Shown one piece after another: positions 8,977 to 17,564 of a stretch of DNA of 64,000 nt. The stretch spans positions 2,852,001 through 2,916,000 of the forward strand of contig NZ_CP100400.1 of NCBI RefSeq assembly GCF_024218795.1. The letters are read 5' to 3'. This stretch comes from Halorussus aquaticus (GTDB lineage Archaea; Halobacteriota; Halobacteria; Halobacteriales; Haladaptataceae). Every line of letters starts with the position of its first letter. Position 1 is the stretch's first letter. The position numbers were made by a program, and so were the translations under genes. Below the pieces are notes generated by a model that was not told the origin of the DNA, made no database searches, and saw nothing but the letters and a program-made list of their open reading frames with translations.

Positions 8977-10152
8977 TCAAATCGCTCCGCTCCGGATGTC
9001 GGCGACGCGCTGACGGTCGTAGAGTCGCTCGTCCTCGCCGAACTCGTCGGGGAACAGTTGCTTGGCGGTCCGCTCGGTCTTCGAGAGGTTCGTAATCGGT
9101 CCCTGATACATGCTGCCCGCGGGGTAGACGTCCCCGTTCTGGACCGCGGTCAGGGTGCTCGCGGTGTCGTGCCCGCGGAGGAATTCGAGGTACGTCGAGC
9201 GGAACTGCTCGGCGGTCCGGTGCTGGTCGGTGTAGAACATCAGCACCTCCGGGTCTATCTCCAGCAGCGGTTCGTAGTCTATCGTCCCCCGGTCGGAGGT
9301 GAACGTCGATATGTCCGACCCCGCCAGCGCGTCGCCGATGCCGAGGTCGTTCCAGTGTTTGTACGCCGTCCGGTCGCCGAGTCGGTACGGGTAGTATTTT
9401 TCGGGTTCGGTAGACGCCGGGGAGAGTAGCGCGACGGAGGGTCGCTCGTCCGGCAGTCGGTCCGTGATTCCGCCGATGACTTCGTCGTGATACTGCGAGA
9501 AGGCCTCGTATCGGTCGGTCCGCTGGAACACCTGCGCGACCTTCTCGAACGCCTCGTAGAGGTCGTAGTAGGGGTAGTCCTCGTGCCACGAGTAGGTCGA
9601 GAAACTCGTGTTCCCGCAGAGCGGACCCACGTTCGTAGCTATCTCCTCGACGTCGGCCTGCTTCCAGTTCGGGATGAGGTTCGTCATGTAGTTCGGGTCG
9701 ATGAAGTGGACGTCGGCGTCGAGGTCGTAGAACAACTCCTTCGAGATGCCGTCCTGCCAGAGCGAGGTCATCTCGTCGGTATCGACCGAAAGCTGCGGAA
9801 CGTCGTCGTAGTGGTGAGTGCGGTACTCGCCCGTGAGAACGACGGCGAGCGGCGGTTCCAACCCGAGCGCGATGCCCATGTCCGCCCAACTCGCGTTCTC
9901 CGCGACCCACGCTTCCGGGACCTGCTCGAACGACACGTCGCCGACCGGCGGCAGTGTGACCGAGTACGAGGCGTCCTGCGTCGTCTCTTCGGTCGTTTCG
10001 GTCGTCGTAGTGTCGGTCGTGGTCGTCGCGTGGGTCGTCGTCGAGTCGCCACCGGACCCGCCGGTACAGCCCGCGAGCGCCGCGCTACCGACTGCTACGC
10101 TACCTTTGAGGAACCGTCGCCGCGTCGAGTCACCGTCTGAGCTATCGACCAT
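8977..10152 (-). CDS. Tat-exported lipoprotein, ferric-siderophore ABC-type binding protein
   Basis: This 391-residue solute-binding protein has a twin-arginine signal TRRRFLKG (residues about 10-17), then a lipobox ending ALAGC (about residue 29), and a Thr/Glu-rich linker of about 30 residues that tethers it to the membrane. The body is FecB/FhuD-like, with a long central helix region and a C-terminal NGDVYPAGSMYQGP segment resembling the end of periplasmic iron-siderophore binders. It should capture a ferric siderophore outside the cell and pass it to an ABC permease, but no permease or ATPase gene is adjacent. The start ATG lies three bases from an iron-box palindrome, with a TATA-like ATTAATTG about 25 bases upstream, so the transcript is probably leaderless. 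Confidence 0.86.
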   Translation of the reverse strand: MVDSSDGDSTRRRFLKGSVAVGSAALAGCTGGSGGDSTTTHATTTTDTTTTETTEETTQDASYSVTLPPVGDVSFEQVPEAWVAENASWADMGIALGLEPPLAVVLTGEYRTHHYDDVPQLSVDTDEMTSLWQDGISKELFYDLDADVHFIDPNYMTNLIPNWKQADVEEIATNVGPLCGNTSFSTYSWHEDYPYYDLYEAFEKVAQVFQRTDRYEAFSQYHDEVIGGITDRLPDERPSVALLSPASTEPEKYYPYRLGDRTAYKHWNDLGIGDALAGSDISTFTSDRGTIDYEPLLEIDPEVLMFYTDQHRTAEQFRSTYLEFLRGHDTASTLTAVQNGDVYPAGSMYQGPITNLSKTERTAKQLFPDEFGEDERLYDRQRVADIRSGAI

Positions 10153-10154
10153 AG

Positions 10155-10174
10155 TTTTTAGGCCGACCTAAAAA
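10155..10174. promoter_or_regulatory. Iron box 2, proximal site of the binding-protein promoter
   Basis: The core TTAGGCCGACCTAA at 10158-10171 is extended by T and A runs into a 20-base near-palindrome. It lies between the TATA-like element (10175-10182, read on the minus strand) and the ATG at 10152, where a bound repressor would block transcription initiation. Confidence 0.8.
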
Positions 10175-10190
10175 CAATTAATCGCTTCGA

Positions 10191-10208
10191 TTTAGGTCGG
10201 CCTAAAAT
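10191..10208. promoter_or_regulatory. Iron box 3, distal site of the binding-protein promoter
   Basis: The core TTAGGTCGGCCTAA is at 10192-10205. Its centre is 34 bases from that of box 2, with the TATA-like sequence in between. Paired sites of this kind suggest cooperative or double-dimer repressor binding around the promoter. Confidence 0.78.
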
Positions 10209-10293
10209 ACGTTACATCCTACTTTCCAGAACGGACTGATAAGTCTCCCGGAACCGTTCGCCGCGTTCGGTGATGCTCGACCGTGAGGGCTCG

Positions 10294-12216
10294 TTAGTGG
10301 CCTCCACGGTCGCCGAACTCGGACAGCGGATTCGAGACGGTGCCGTGGCCTCGCACCTTCGGCCGGGTGCTGAAGTCCTGATAGCCGTAGTCCACGATTC
10401 TGTTCCGGTTGAGACAGTGCTTGGTGAACCGGGGTCGAAACAGGTCGAACGTCTCGAACCGGTCGGCGAGACCGGGGAACTCGGCCTGATAGCGCTCGAT
10501 GGCCGACCGGACCTGCCGCCAGAATCGTTCTTCGGCGTAGTCTTCCCGGCGGGCCAGCAGGTCGGCGACGTACCGGAAGACGCCGACGAACAGCGTCCCG
10601 AAGACGTGCTGGCAGAGCGGTTCGGGCGGGAGGCGGTGGAGGATGTGGTGCTTGTACCGCTCGTCGTCGCGCAGGTCGTCCGCGAGTACCTCGTCCAGTT
10701 CCGGCAGGTCGCGGTCGGTGATGGCGACCTCGTCCACGAAGTCCTTGACCGCGATGCGGGTCGGCACGCCGCCCTCGTGGACGAGGACGACGTTCGTCCC
10801 GTGGGGCATGAACACCGTGCCGTACTTGTAGAGGTAGTGGACCAGCGGGTGGAGCAGCACGTCGAATAGCCGGTCGAGCCACTCGCTCAGTCCCAGTCCG
10901 GAGCGCTCGACCAGTTTCGAGACCAGCGGCGTCCCGTCGAAGTCCTCGTGGATGAGCGCCGCGAGCGTCAGGGGGCGTTCGCCGTCCTCGACCATCGAGA
11001 CGACGCTCTCGCGCCAGACGCACCCGAGGAGTTCGTGAAACTGGTACGGTGCGTCGTCGAACGCCGAGAAGTACGGGTGTTCGTAGTTCACGCTGGCGAC
11101 TTCGCCCGGCAGGAGCAGGTCGCAGTCGTCTCGGAGGAAGGCGTCGCCGTCGCGCACCCCCTTCACGAACTCGGTCACGCGCGGGGCGGCCTCGGCCTGC
11201 TCGCCCAGAATCCCGCGGTAGACGTTGGTGTTCAGCACCCGAATCGGGAGTTTGACGTGGCGCTTCGTCGGGTCCGAGACGTTCGAGAACGTCCGAATCG
11301 ACTGCTGTGGGAGGTACTCGTCCGGGGCCTCGCCGAGCGGAACGATGGCGTCGTCGGCGATGTCGCCCGCGAACAACTGGACCACGCTGTCGTTCCACTG
11401 CCAGTCGTGGACCGGCAGGAAGTGGTAGTTCGCCGGGTCGAGTCCCTCGTCGGCCAGCGTCGCCCGGAACGCGCCGACGGTGTCGCCCAACTCCGATTCG
11501 AGCAGGCCGTCGCGGTCCAGTCCCTCGACCGCGGAGAACGTCGCCCGGTCCCGCCGCGCGGCGACCCACGAGAGGCGCTGGCGTCGCTTGGACTCCGGGG
11601 CGTACCGCAGGTAGTCGTCGTAGCCGAACCCGACCCGGCCCTTGTTGTAGGTGAACCACGGGTGACCTTCCATCTCGCCCTCGACCGCTGCGTACGGGAG
11701 GTCGAGTATCGAGGCGTCGGCGGGCGCGTCTGCCTTCCGCGCCCGGATGTGGGCGTCCGCGACGAGCGTGTTGCGGTACTCGCGGACGAGGTGGGCCGCG
11801 GTCGTCGGGTCGATGCCGACGTACCCGCGGGCGTCCAGCAGGAACCGAAGCGGGTCGGTCGCCTCGGTCCACTCGTCGGCGTCCGCCGACTCGCCGTCAG
11901 GTCGTGTCGCGTCGGCCGAGTTGCCTGCCGTTTCACCGACGGTTCGGCGGAACACCGACCGGTCGCGAACCCGGTAACTGTCGAGGGGGCGAGACTGCGC
12001 GTCGAAGCGGTACTCGACGCCGTCGTCGAGTCGGAGGCGGTATCGCGTCCACGACTCGCCGGGGTCGGACTCGTCGGCCGGGACCGTCCCGGCGCGTGCG
12101 GGAGCGATCAGGTCCTCGTAGAGGAACTCCGCGAGGATTTTCCGGAGCAGGTCGCGTTCGACCGTCTCCCACGTCTCGGCGTTCAGCGCGGACCGGAGCG
12201 CGTCGAAGTCGTCCAT
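10294..12216 (-). CDS. IucC-type NIS siderophore synthetase (RhbF-like)
   Basis: This 640-residue member of the IucA/IucC family of NRPS-independent siderophore synthetases uses ATP to adenylate a citrate carboxylate and couples it to an N-hydroxylated, acylated diamine. Visible blocks are GHPWFTYNKGRVGFG (ATP-site region), LPVHDWQWND, SIRTFSNVSDPTKRHVKLP, and the C-terminal iron-transporter-like region HGTNVVLVH and KDFVDEVAITDRD. It is the sixth and last gene of the siderophore operon. I chose the ATG at 12214-12216, two bases after the upstream stop; a GTG two codons earlier would overlap that stop and is possible. In rhizobactin and aerobactin pathways this enzyme adds the second amine arm. 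Confidence 0.93.
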   Translation of the reverse strand: MDDFDALRSALNAETWETVERDLLRKILAEFLYEDLIAPARAGTVPADESDPGESWTRYRLRLDDGVEYRFDAQSRPLDSYRVRDRSVFRRTVGETAGNSADATRPDGESADADEWTEATDPLRFLLDARGYVGIDPTTAAHLVREYRNTLVADAHIRARKADAPADASILDLPYAAVEGEMEGHPWFTYNKGRVGFGYDDYLRYAPESKRRQRLSWVAARRDRATFSAVEGLDRDGLLESELGDTVGAFRATLADEGLDPANYHFLPVHDWQWNDSVVQLFAGDIADDAIVPLGEAPDEYLPQQSIRTFSNVSDPTKRHVKLPIRVLNTNVYRGILGEQAEAAPRVTEFVKGVRDGDAFLRDDCDLLLPGEVASVNYEHPYFSAFDDAPYQFHELLGCVWRESVVSMVEDGERPLTLAALIHEDFDGTPLVSKLVERSGLGLSEWLDRLFDVLLHPLVHYLYKYGTVFMPHGTNVVLVHEGGVPTRIAVKDFVDEVAITDRDLPELDEVLADDLRDDERYKHHILHRLPPEPLCQHVFGTLFVGVFRYVADLLARREDYAEERFWRQVRSAIERYQAEFPGLADRFETFDLFRPRFTKHCLNRNRIVDYGYQDFSTRPKVRGHGTVSNPLSEFGDRGGH

Positions 12217-12218
12217 CG

Positions 12219-13658
12219 TCACTCGCCCTCCGGGGCGGCGGACTCGGGGTGGCTCGCGTCCCCGCCTCCGCTCCCCGTGTCCGCGTCGCCCCGACCGCGG
12301 CCGCGCCGGTTCACGAACTCCTCGACCGCGAAGTCCTGATACACCGTGTCTGCGTCCTCGGGGTAGACCTCCCGGCCGACGAGTCGGTTCACGATGCGGG
12401 AGTTGCGGTAGCACCCCAGTCCGAGGTCGGGCGCGCCGACGCCGTGACTGTGGAGGTCGCCGTTCTGGACGAACACGTCGCCAGCCACGTCGTCGAGGAC
12501 GAGGCGGTGGTCCTCGGTGACTCGATACCGGCCCTTCTCGTCCCACGCGATTCGGTCCTCGATGGGGTCGAGGAACTCGGGGACCGGTCGGTGGTAGCCC
12601 GTCCCGAGAATCACCACGTCGCTCTCGTGGACGAACGACTCGTCGGTCTGCCACTGGCGGCAGTCGAGTCGGTAGTTCGCGCCCGTTTCGCTCGCCTCTC
12701 CCGCGTCGATGGCGTCGATGTCCTCGACCTCGGTCACGGCGAACAGTCCCACGTCAGGGTCCCGGTCGCCGACCGACCGCTCGTAGAGCAGGTCGTAGAC
12801 GGCGGCGCTGGTCTCGGGGTCGATTCCCTTGTAGAGCAGGTCTTGGTCCGCCCGAATCTCGTCTTTCCGGTCGTCGGGGAGGTCGTAGAAGTACTCGACG
12901 TACTCGGGCGTGAAGTGCTGTAGCCCGAGTTTCGAGTACTCCATCGAGAAGAACCCCTCCGAGCGCGTGAGCCAGTCGAGGCGGTATCCGGCGTCAGGTT
13001 GGCGGTCCAGCAGGTCGTGGAACACCTCGGCCGCGCTCTGGCCCGACCCGACCACCGTAATCGAGTCGGCGTCGAGACACCGGTCGCGTCGGAACCGGTA
13101 CTCGGCGGTGTGGAACACGTCCGCCTGTGGGTGACCACGCAGGGTCTCGGGGACGTAGGGCCGACTTCCGACGCCGAGCGCGAGGTTCCGGGCGCGGTAG
13201 GTCCGTTCCTGGCCCGTCTCGGGATTCCGGGCGGTCACGACGAAGTGGCCGTCCTCACTGGCGTCGTCCCTACTACCGTTCTGCCACGCCACGTCCTCGA
13301 CCCGGCGACCGAACCGGCAGGTCCCGAGGCGTTCGGCGACCCACCGGAGGTAGTCGTCGTACTCCCGGCGGGGAATCTGGAACGTCTCGTAGAAGTAGAA
13401 CTCGTAGAGGCGGTCGCGCTCCCGGAGGTAGTTGAGGTAGCTGTGGGGGTTGGTCGGGTCCGCCATCGTCACGAGGTCCGCGAGGAACGGGACTTCGAGC
13501 GTGGTCCCCGCTATCAGCATCCCCTCGTGCCACGCGAACTCGTCGTCCTGTTCGAGGAAGAGCGCGTCTACATCGGCCTCTGCGCCGTCGAGGAGCGCGG
13601 CGAGTCCGAGGTTGAACGGGCCGAGTCCGACGCCGACAACGTCTCGAATCCGGCTCAC
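12219..13658 (-). CDS. L-lysine/ornithine/diamine N-monooxygenase (IucD/RhbE-like)
   Basis: This 479-residue flavin- and NADPH-dependent N-hydroxylating monooxygenase introduces the N-hydroxy group of hydroxamate siderophores. It begins with the FAD motif GVGLGPFNLGLAAL, has the family block PFLADLVTMADPT (about residues 59-71), the NADPH motif VVGSGQSAAE, and the C-terminal ATGY-like ILGTGYHRP. By position it should hydroxylate the free amine of 1,3-diaminopropane or its acyl form. The GTG start at 13656-13658 forms a 4-base GTGA overlap with the acetyltransferase stop, which supports this start and translational coupling. The last 30 residues are Gly/Asp-rich and probably disordered. Confidence 0.93.
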   Translation of the reverse strand: MSRIRDVVGVGLGPFNLGLAALLDGAEADVDALFLEQDDEFAWHEGMLIAGTTLEVPFLADLVTMADPTNPHSYLNYLRERDRLYEFYFYETFQIPRREYDDYLRWVAERLGTCRFGRRVEDVAWQNGSRDDASEDGHFVVTARNPETGQERTYRARNLALGVGSRPYVPETLRGHPQADVFHTAEYRFRRDRCLDADSITVVGSGQSAAEVFHDLLDRQPDAGYRLDWLTRSEGFFSMEYSKLGLQHFTPEYVEYFYDLPDDRKDEIRADQDLLYKGIDPETSAAVYDLLYERSVGDRDPDVGLFAVTEVEDIDAIDAGEASETGANYRLDCRQWQTDESFVHESDVVILGTGYHRPVPEFLDPIEDRIAWDEKGRYRVTEDHRLVLDDVAGDVFVQNGDLHSHGVGAPDLGLGCYRNSRIVNRLVGREVYPEDADTVYQDFAVEEFVNRRGRGRGDADTGSGGGDASHPESAAPEGE

Positions 13659-14242
13659 GCCACCACCTCCCGCTCGAACCGGTCGCGCTCGCAGACCATC
13701 AGCAGCGCCGTCTTCTCGTCCATCTCGATTTCGCGCCGAGGTTCGAAGCCGCACTGCTCGAAGACGTGGTGGACGATTTCGTTTCGCACGTCGGGTTCGG
13801 CCACGACGCGTTCGGTCTCGCCGTGCCGGAACTGCATCTCGACGACCGCGCGGAGGAGGGGTTCGGCGTAGCCCTGTCCGAGATACTCGGGCGGCCCGAC
13901 GAGCAGGTGGACGCCTCGGTCGGCGGCGTCGGCGTCGTAGTGGTCCGCGACGGGGTCGTCCGCCGCCCAGTAGCACTCCCAGTAGCTCATCGGCACGTGG
14001 TCGAGGTGGCCGACGTAGGAGGTCAGGTGGTCGTCGGCCAACTTCTCGGCCAAGGCGTCGTGGAACTCGGGGAGCGGGTCGGCCAACTGCCAGTAGGGCA
14101 GTACGTGGTCCTCGTTGAGCCACGCGTGGAGCATCCCGAGGTCGGCCATCTCGGCCTGCCGGAACGAAATCGCCTTCTCGACTTTCCGGTCGTACGTCTG
14201 GAAGTCGTACGGCGCGGCGACGACGCCACCGGCCCCGGTCAT
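13655..14242 (-). CDS. GNAT acyltransferase for siderophore assembly (IucB/RhbD-like)
   Basis: This 195-residue GNAT-fold acyltransferase matches the siderophore acetyltransferase group: FRQAEMADLGMLHAWLNEDHV near the N-terminus, SYWECYWA in the middle, and the acyl-CoA-binding loop GPPEYLGQGYAEPLLRA (about residues 130-147). It should acetylate the N-hydroxylamine to form the hydroxamate. The ATG at 14240-14242 overlaps the upstream stop by four bases (ATGA), and its own stop overlaps the next start. Length agrees with about 195 residues for RhbD-like proteins. A longer upstream open frame lies inside the IucA-type gene and was rejected. Confidence 0.9.
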   Translation of the reverse strand: MTGAGGVVAAPYDFQTYDRKVEKAISFRQAEMADLGMLHAWLNEDHVLPYWQLADPLPEFHDALAEKLADDHLTSYVGHLDHVPMSYWECYWAADDPVADHYDADAADRGVHLLVGPPEYLGQGYAEPLLRAVVEMQFRHGETERVVAEPDVRNEIVHHVFEQCGFEPRREIEMDEKTALLMVCERDRFEREVVA

Positions 14243-16077
14243 CGCCGACTCACCTCCGACTCGGTCGCGGGGCCGCGCTCGGTCTCGGTCACGAGCGGGT
14301 TGGTCACGTCGGCGTACACCGACTGGTTCTCCAGCGACCCGACCAGTTCGTCCATGTCGTGGAACCGCGTGAGCAGGTTCGCCTTGCACGGCAGGGTCTC
14401 GTCTTCGAGCAGGCCGTTCAACAGCGACGACGACTCGCGGTCGAACGTCCGGCAGTATTCCAGTTCCTCGCGGAGAATCCCGAGCAGGTCGCGCTCGTCG
14501 GCCAGCCCCGCGGTCCCGAAGGCGTTGACGACGCCGAACAGGTTGTTCAGCACGACGTAGTACCGGATGCGCTCGTCGGCGACCGCGTCGGGACAGACGG
14601 TGTCGGCGCGCTCGCCCACGCCGGGGAGCAGGGCGTCCACGTCGTCGTACTGGGATTCCGGGAAGTAGTAGCCCTGATTGTCCCGGTAGTAGAACTCGGC
14701 CGGGTAGCCGTCCTCCAGCGCGAGGACGCTGTTCTGCTGGTGGGCCTCGACGCCGACCCCGCGTTCGAGGTAGAGCCACAGAATCGCCCGGAGCGAGCGT
14801 TCGAGATACCGACGGAACCAATCGCGACTGACCGCCTCCGTCGAGCGCCCCTCGCGCTCGGCGAGGGTCTCGATTATCTCGCCCAACCGCGACCCGTCGC
14901 CCGCGATGCGGTCCTGACAGAGCGCGACCACCGGACCCGCGTTCTCGGCGTCCGCGCCCCGGAAGGCGTTTTCGCGCAGGACGACCTCGAACCCAGACTC
15001 GGCGCCCTCGCCGACGGTCAGCGTGAGCGAGGCCGGGTCGCGCACGACGTGGAAGTCGGGGAAGCGCTCGCGGAGGTCGTCGCCGAGTTCGGTGTCCAGC
15101 AGTTCCGCGACGGCGACCCCGCGGTCGAGTTCCGGCCGCTTGTTGGTGCGCTCGGAGTTGGTAATCCGGACGTTGAGCGACCCCTTGACCATGAACGGGG
15201 CGTCCGGGGCGTAGAGCGTCCGGACCGAACTCGTCGGGTGGAATTCCCGGCCGACACGGCCCAGCGACTCCAGTCCGTCCCCCAGATGCGCCTGCACGTG
15301 GTCCTGTTCGAGCAGGTAGTCGGCCTGCCACGGGTGGACCGGAATCAGCACGTCGTCGCTCTCGACGTGGGCGGCGACGAACGACTCGGGCACCGCGGGG
15401 TCCTCCCGGAGCGCCGACTTCACCCACTCGCTCGCGGCGTCGGCGCTCCCGGCATCGACCTCGACGGTCGCGCCGAGCGCCGAGTCCTGCCAGACGAGGT
15501 CGGGGTCGGCCCGGAAGTAGTGGAGCGAGAACGACCCCTCCAGTTCGGGCGCGTAGGTCGGCGACTCGTGGGGCGGGATGCCCTGCCTGCTCTTCGGCGT
15601 CGGGTGGAGCAGGTGGCCGAACACCAGCGACTGCTCGGCCTCGCGGAACGTCGTGTCGAAGCCGTAGAGCTGTTCGGTGTCGTCCCTTCGAGCCTCCACG
15701 AACCGGGCGACGTTCTTGCAACTCCGGACGACCCGCAGAAGGAGTTCGTTGCGGTTCCCGGCGTCGTCGCGCGCCAGCGAGAGTTCCTCGGTCACGAGCG
15801 ACGCCAGCGTGACGTAGTCGAGTTCGAGCGTCTGGTCGCCCCGTCGGTAGTAACCCGGCAGGTCGAACAGGTGGCGGTCGGTCGGCGACCGATACCGTAG
15901 CGGGACGAACAGAGTGATTCCCTGTTCGGGCAGGGGCGCGCGGACGACGCGCTCGCGGCCGTGGGTCGGCGCGGGCGTGTCCGCGGCGTCCGCGACCTCG
16001 TAGTCGCCGGTCTCCCGGAGGTAGCAGTTGAGGAAGCTGTGCAACGTGGCGGACTCTGCGATTGCTGTCGGATTCAT
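14239..16077 (-). CDS. IucA-type NIS siderophore synthetase (RhbC-like)
   Basis: This 612-residue NRPS-independent siderophore synthetase of the IucA/IucC family condenses the first hydroxamate arm with citrate. Motifs include GHLLHPTPKSRQGI (the conserved GH..HP.PKSR block, about residues 174-187), IPVHPWQADYLLEQ, SSVRTLYAPDAPFMVKGSLNVRIT in pieces, and GVGVEAHQQNSVL followed by YYRDNQGYY near the C-terminus. It is clearly paralogous to the IucC-type gene downstream but distinct in sequence, as in other two-synthetase pathways. The ATG at 16075-16077 overlaps the decarboxylase stop (ATGA). Confidence 0.94.
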   Translation of the reverse strand: MNPTAIAESATLHSFLNCYLRETGDYEVADAADTPAPTHGRERVVRAPLPEQGITLFVPLRYRSPTDRHLFDLPGYYRRGDQTLELDYVTLASLVTEELSLARDDAGNRNELLLRVVRSCKNVARFVEARRDDTEQLYGFDTTFREAEQSLVFGHLLHPTPKSRQGIPPHESPTYAPELEGSFSLHYFRADPDLVWQDSALGATVEVDAGSADAASEWVKSALREDPAVPESFVAAHVESDDVLIPVHPWQADYLLEQDHVQAHLGDGLESLGRVGREFHPTSSVRTLYAPDAPFMVKGSLNVRITNSERTNKRPELDRGVAVAELLDTELGDDLRERFPDFHVVRDPASLTLTVGEGAESGFEVVLRENAFRGADAENAGPVVALCQDRIAGDGSRLGEIIETLAEREGRSTEAVSRDWFRRYLERSLRAILWLYLERGVGVEAHQQNSVLALEDGYPAEFYYRDNQGYYFPESQYDDVDALLPGVGERADTVCPDAVADERIRYYVVLNNLFGVVNAFGTAGLADERDLLGILREELEYCRTFDRESSSLLNGLLEDETLPCKANLLTRFHDMDELVGSLENQSVYADVTNPLVTETERGPATESEVSRR

Positions 16078-17564
16078 CGTCGGAGTTGTCTGTCTGCGAC
16101 CGCGATGGTTCGCGCGCGATTCCTGACGGCGTCGAGCACGTCGGCGACGCGTTCGACGGTCGTCTTCGGGTTCAGCAGGGTGAACTTCAGGGCGGTCGTC
16201 CCCCCGACCTCGGTGCGCCCGACCACGGCGTCGCCGTTCCGGAGCAGCGCCTCCCGGACCGCGGCGTTGAGTGGGCCGACCTCCTCGTCGCCGACGCTCT
16301 CGGGGCGATACCGGAAGACGACCGCGTTGAGCGTCGGGTCGTTGAGTACCTCGAAGTCGGACGCGTCGGCCAGCAGGGCCGCAACGTCGTCGGCGAGGGC
16401 GAGGGTGGACTCGACCAGTTCGGCGAGTCGCTCTCGGCCGAGCGTCCGGAACGTCACGTAGGGCTTGAGGGCGTCGAATCGCCGGGTGGTCTGGACCGAC
16501 TTCGAGACCAAGTTCGGCGCGGCGAGGTCGCCGTCCTCGGGGTTGAGGTACGCCGCCGACCGCTCGACGAGGTCGAAGCGGTCGCCGTCCCGGAGGAGGA
16601 GCGCCCCGCAACTGATGGGTTGGTAGAACAGTTTGTGGAAGTCCACCGCCAGCGAGTCAGCGCGCTCGATTCCGGCCAGTCTCTCGCGGTGGGTCTCCGA
16701 GAGCGCGAGCGCCCCGCCGTAGGCCGCGTCCACGTGGAACCAGAGGTCGTGCCGGTCGGCCCGGTCGGCGAGCGCGTCGAGCGGGTCGATGCTCCCGAAG
16801 TCGGTCGTGCCCGCGGTCCCGACGAGCGCGAACGGTTCGCGTTCGCGCTTGCGGAGGTCGGCGAGGGTCGCGTCGAGCGCCGCGGTGTCCATCCGGTGGT
16901 CGCCGTCGGTCTGGACGGTCACGACCGCGTTCTCGCCGAGACCGAGGTGGGCGGCGGCTTGCTTCGCGGTGAAGTGGGCCGCCTCCGAGCAGAGGATGCG
17001 CATCGCCTTGGCCTTGTGCGGTAGGCCCGTCTCCTCGACGCGGCGACCGAACCGCTCGCGGCCGAACCAGTTGCGGGCCAGCAGGAGGGCCTCGAAGTTC
17101 GACTGGGTGCCGCCGCTGGTGAACACGCCGTCGCCCTCGGGACCGTAGCCGAACAGGTCGCAGAGTCGGTCCACCATCCGACGTTCGACGTAGGTCGCAG
17201 CGGGACTCTGGTCCCACGAGTCGAGCGACTGGTTCGTGGCGGCGATAGCGGTCTCGGCCGCGAGCGCGGGCACCAGCGGCGGGCAGTGGAGGTGGGCGAC
17301 GCAACTCGGGTCCGAGACGCCGACCGAGTCCGACAGGATTCGGTCGCCGACCTCCTCGACGGTCTCGGCGAGGGGTTGGCCCTCGTCGGGCAGGCACTCG
17401 ACCCCACCGAACCGGTCGTCGAGGCGGTCGGGAGACGCCCCCGAGTAGGGCGTCGCGCTCTCGGAGACCGCTTCGACGACCGCCGCGCTGGCCCGCTCGA
17501 CGGCCTCTCGATAGGCGTCGTTCCCGGACTCGGTGCCGAGGAACAGGTCCTCGGCGTCCGTCAT
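16074..17564 (-). CDS. L-2,4-diaminobutyrate decarboxylase (RhbB-like)
   Basis: This 496-residue group II PLP-dependent decarboxylase has the PLP lysine in AVDFHKLFYQP (about residue 305), the substrate-side HLHCPPLVPALAAE block, and GVFTSGGTQSNFEALLLARN. Acting after the neighbouring aminotransferase it should convert L-2,4-diaminobutyrate to 1,3-diaminopropane, the amine arm of schizokinen and rhizobactin. Start (ATG 17562-17564) and stop both make 4-base ATGA overlaps with the flanking genes. Glutamate or tyrosine decarboxylase is possible from the fold alone, but the operon makes the diaminobutyrate role much more likely. Confidence 0.92.
   Translation of the reverse strand: MTDAEDLFLGTESGNDAYREAVERASAAVVEAVSESATPYSGASPDRLDDRFGGVECLPDEGQPLAETVEEVGDRILSDSVGVSDPSCVAHLHCPPLVPALAAETAIAATNQSLDSWDQSPAATYVERRMVDRLCDLFGYGPEGDGVFTSGGTQSNFEALLLARNWFGRERFGRRVEETGLPHKAKAMRILCSEAAHFTAKQAAAHLGLGENAVVTVQTDGDHRMDTAALDATLADLRKREREPFALVGTAGTTDFGSIDPLDALADRADRHDLWFHVDAAYGGALALSETHRERLAGIERADSLAVDFHKLFYQPISCGALLLRDGDRFDLVERSAAYLNPEDGDLAAPNLVSKSVQTTRRFDALKPYVTFRTLGRERLAELVESTLALADDVAALLADASDFEVLNDPTLNAVVFRYRPESVGDEEVGPLNAAVREALLRNGDAVVGRTEVGGTTALKFTLLNPKTTVERVADVLDAVRNRARTIAVADRQLRR

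Noticed and set aside
7912-9429. 505-codon plus-strand open frame over the aldo/keto reductase and binding-protein genes
   Set aside because: It lies opposite two well-supported genes and has no family motif or matching promoter.
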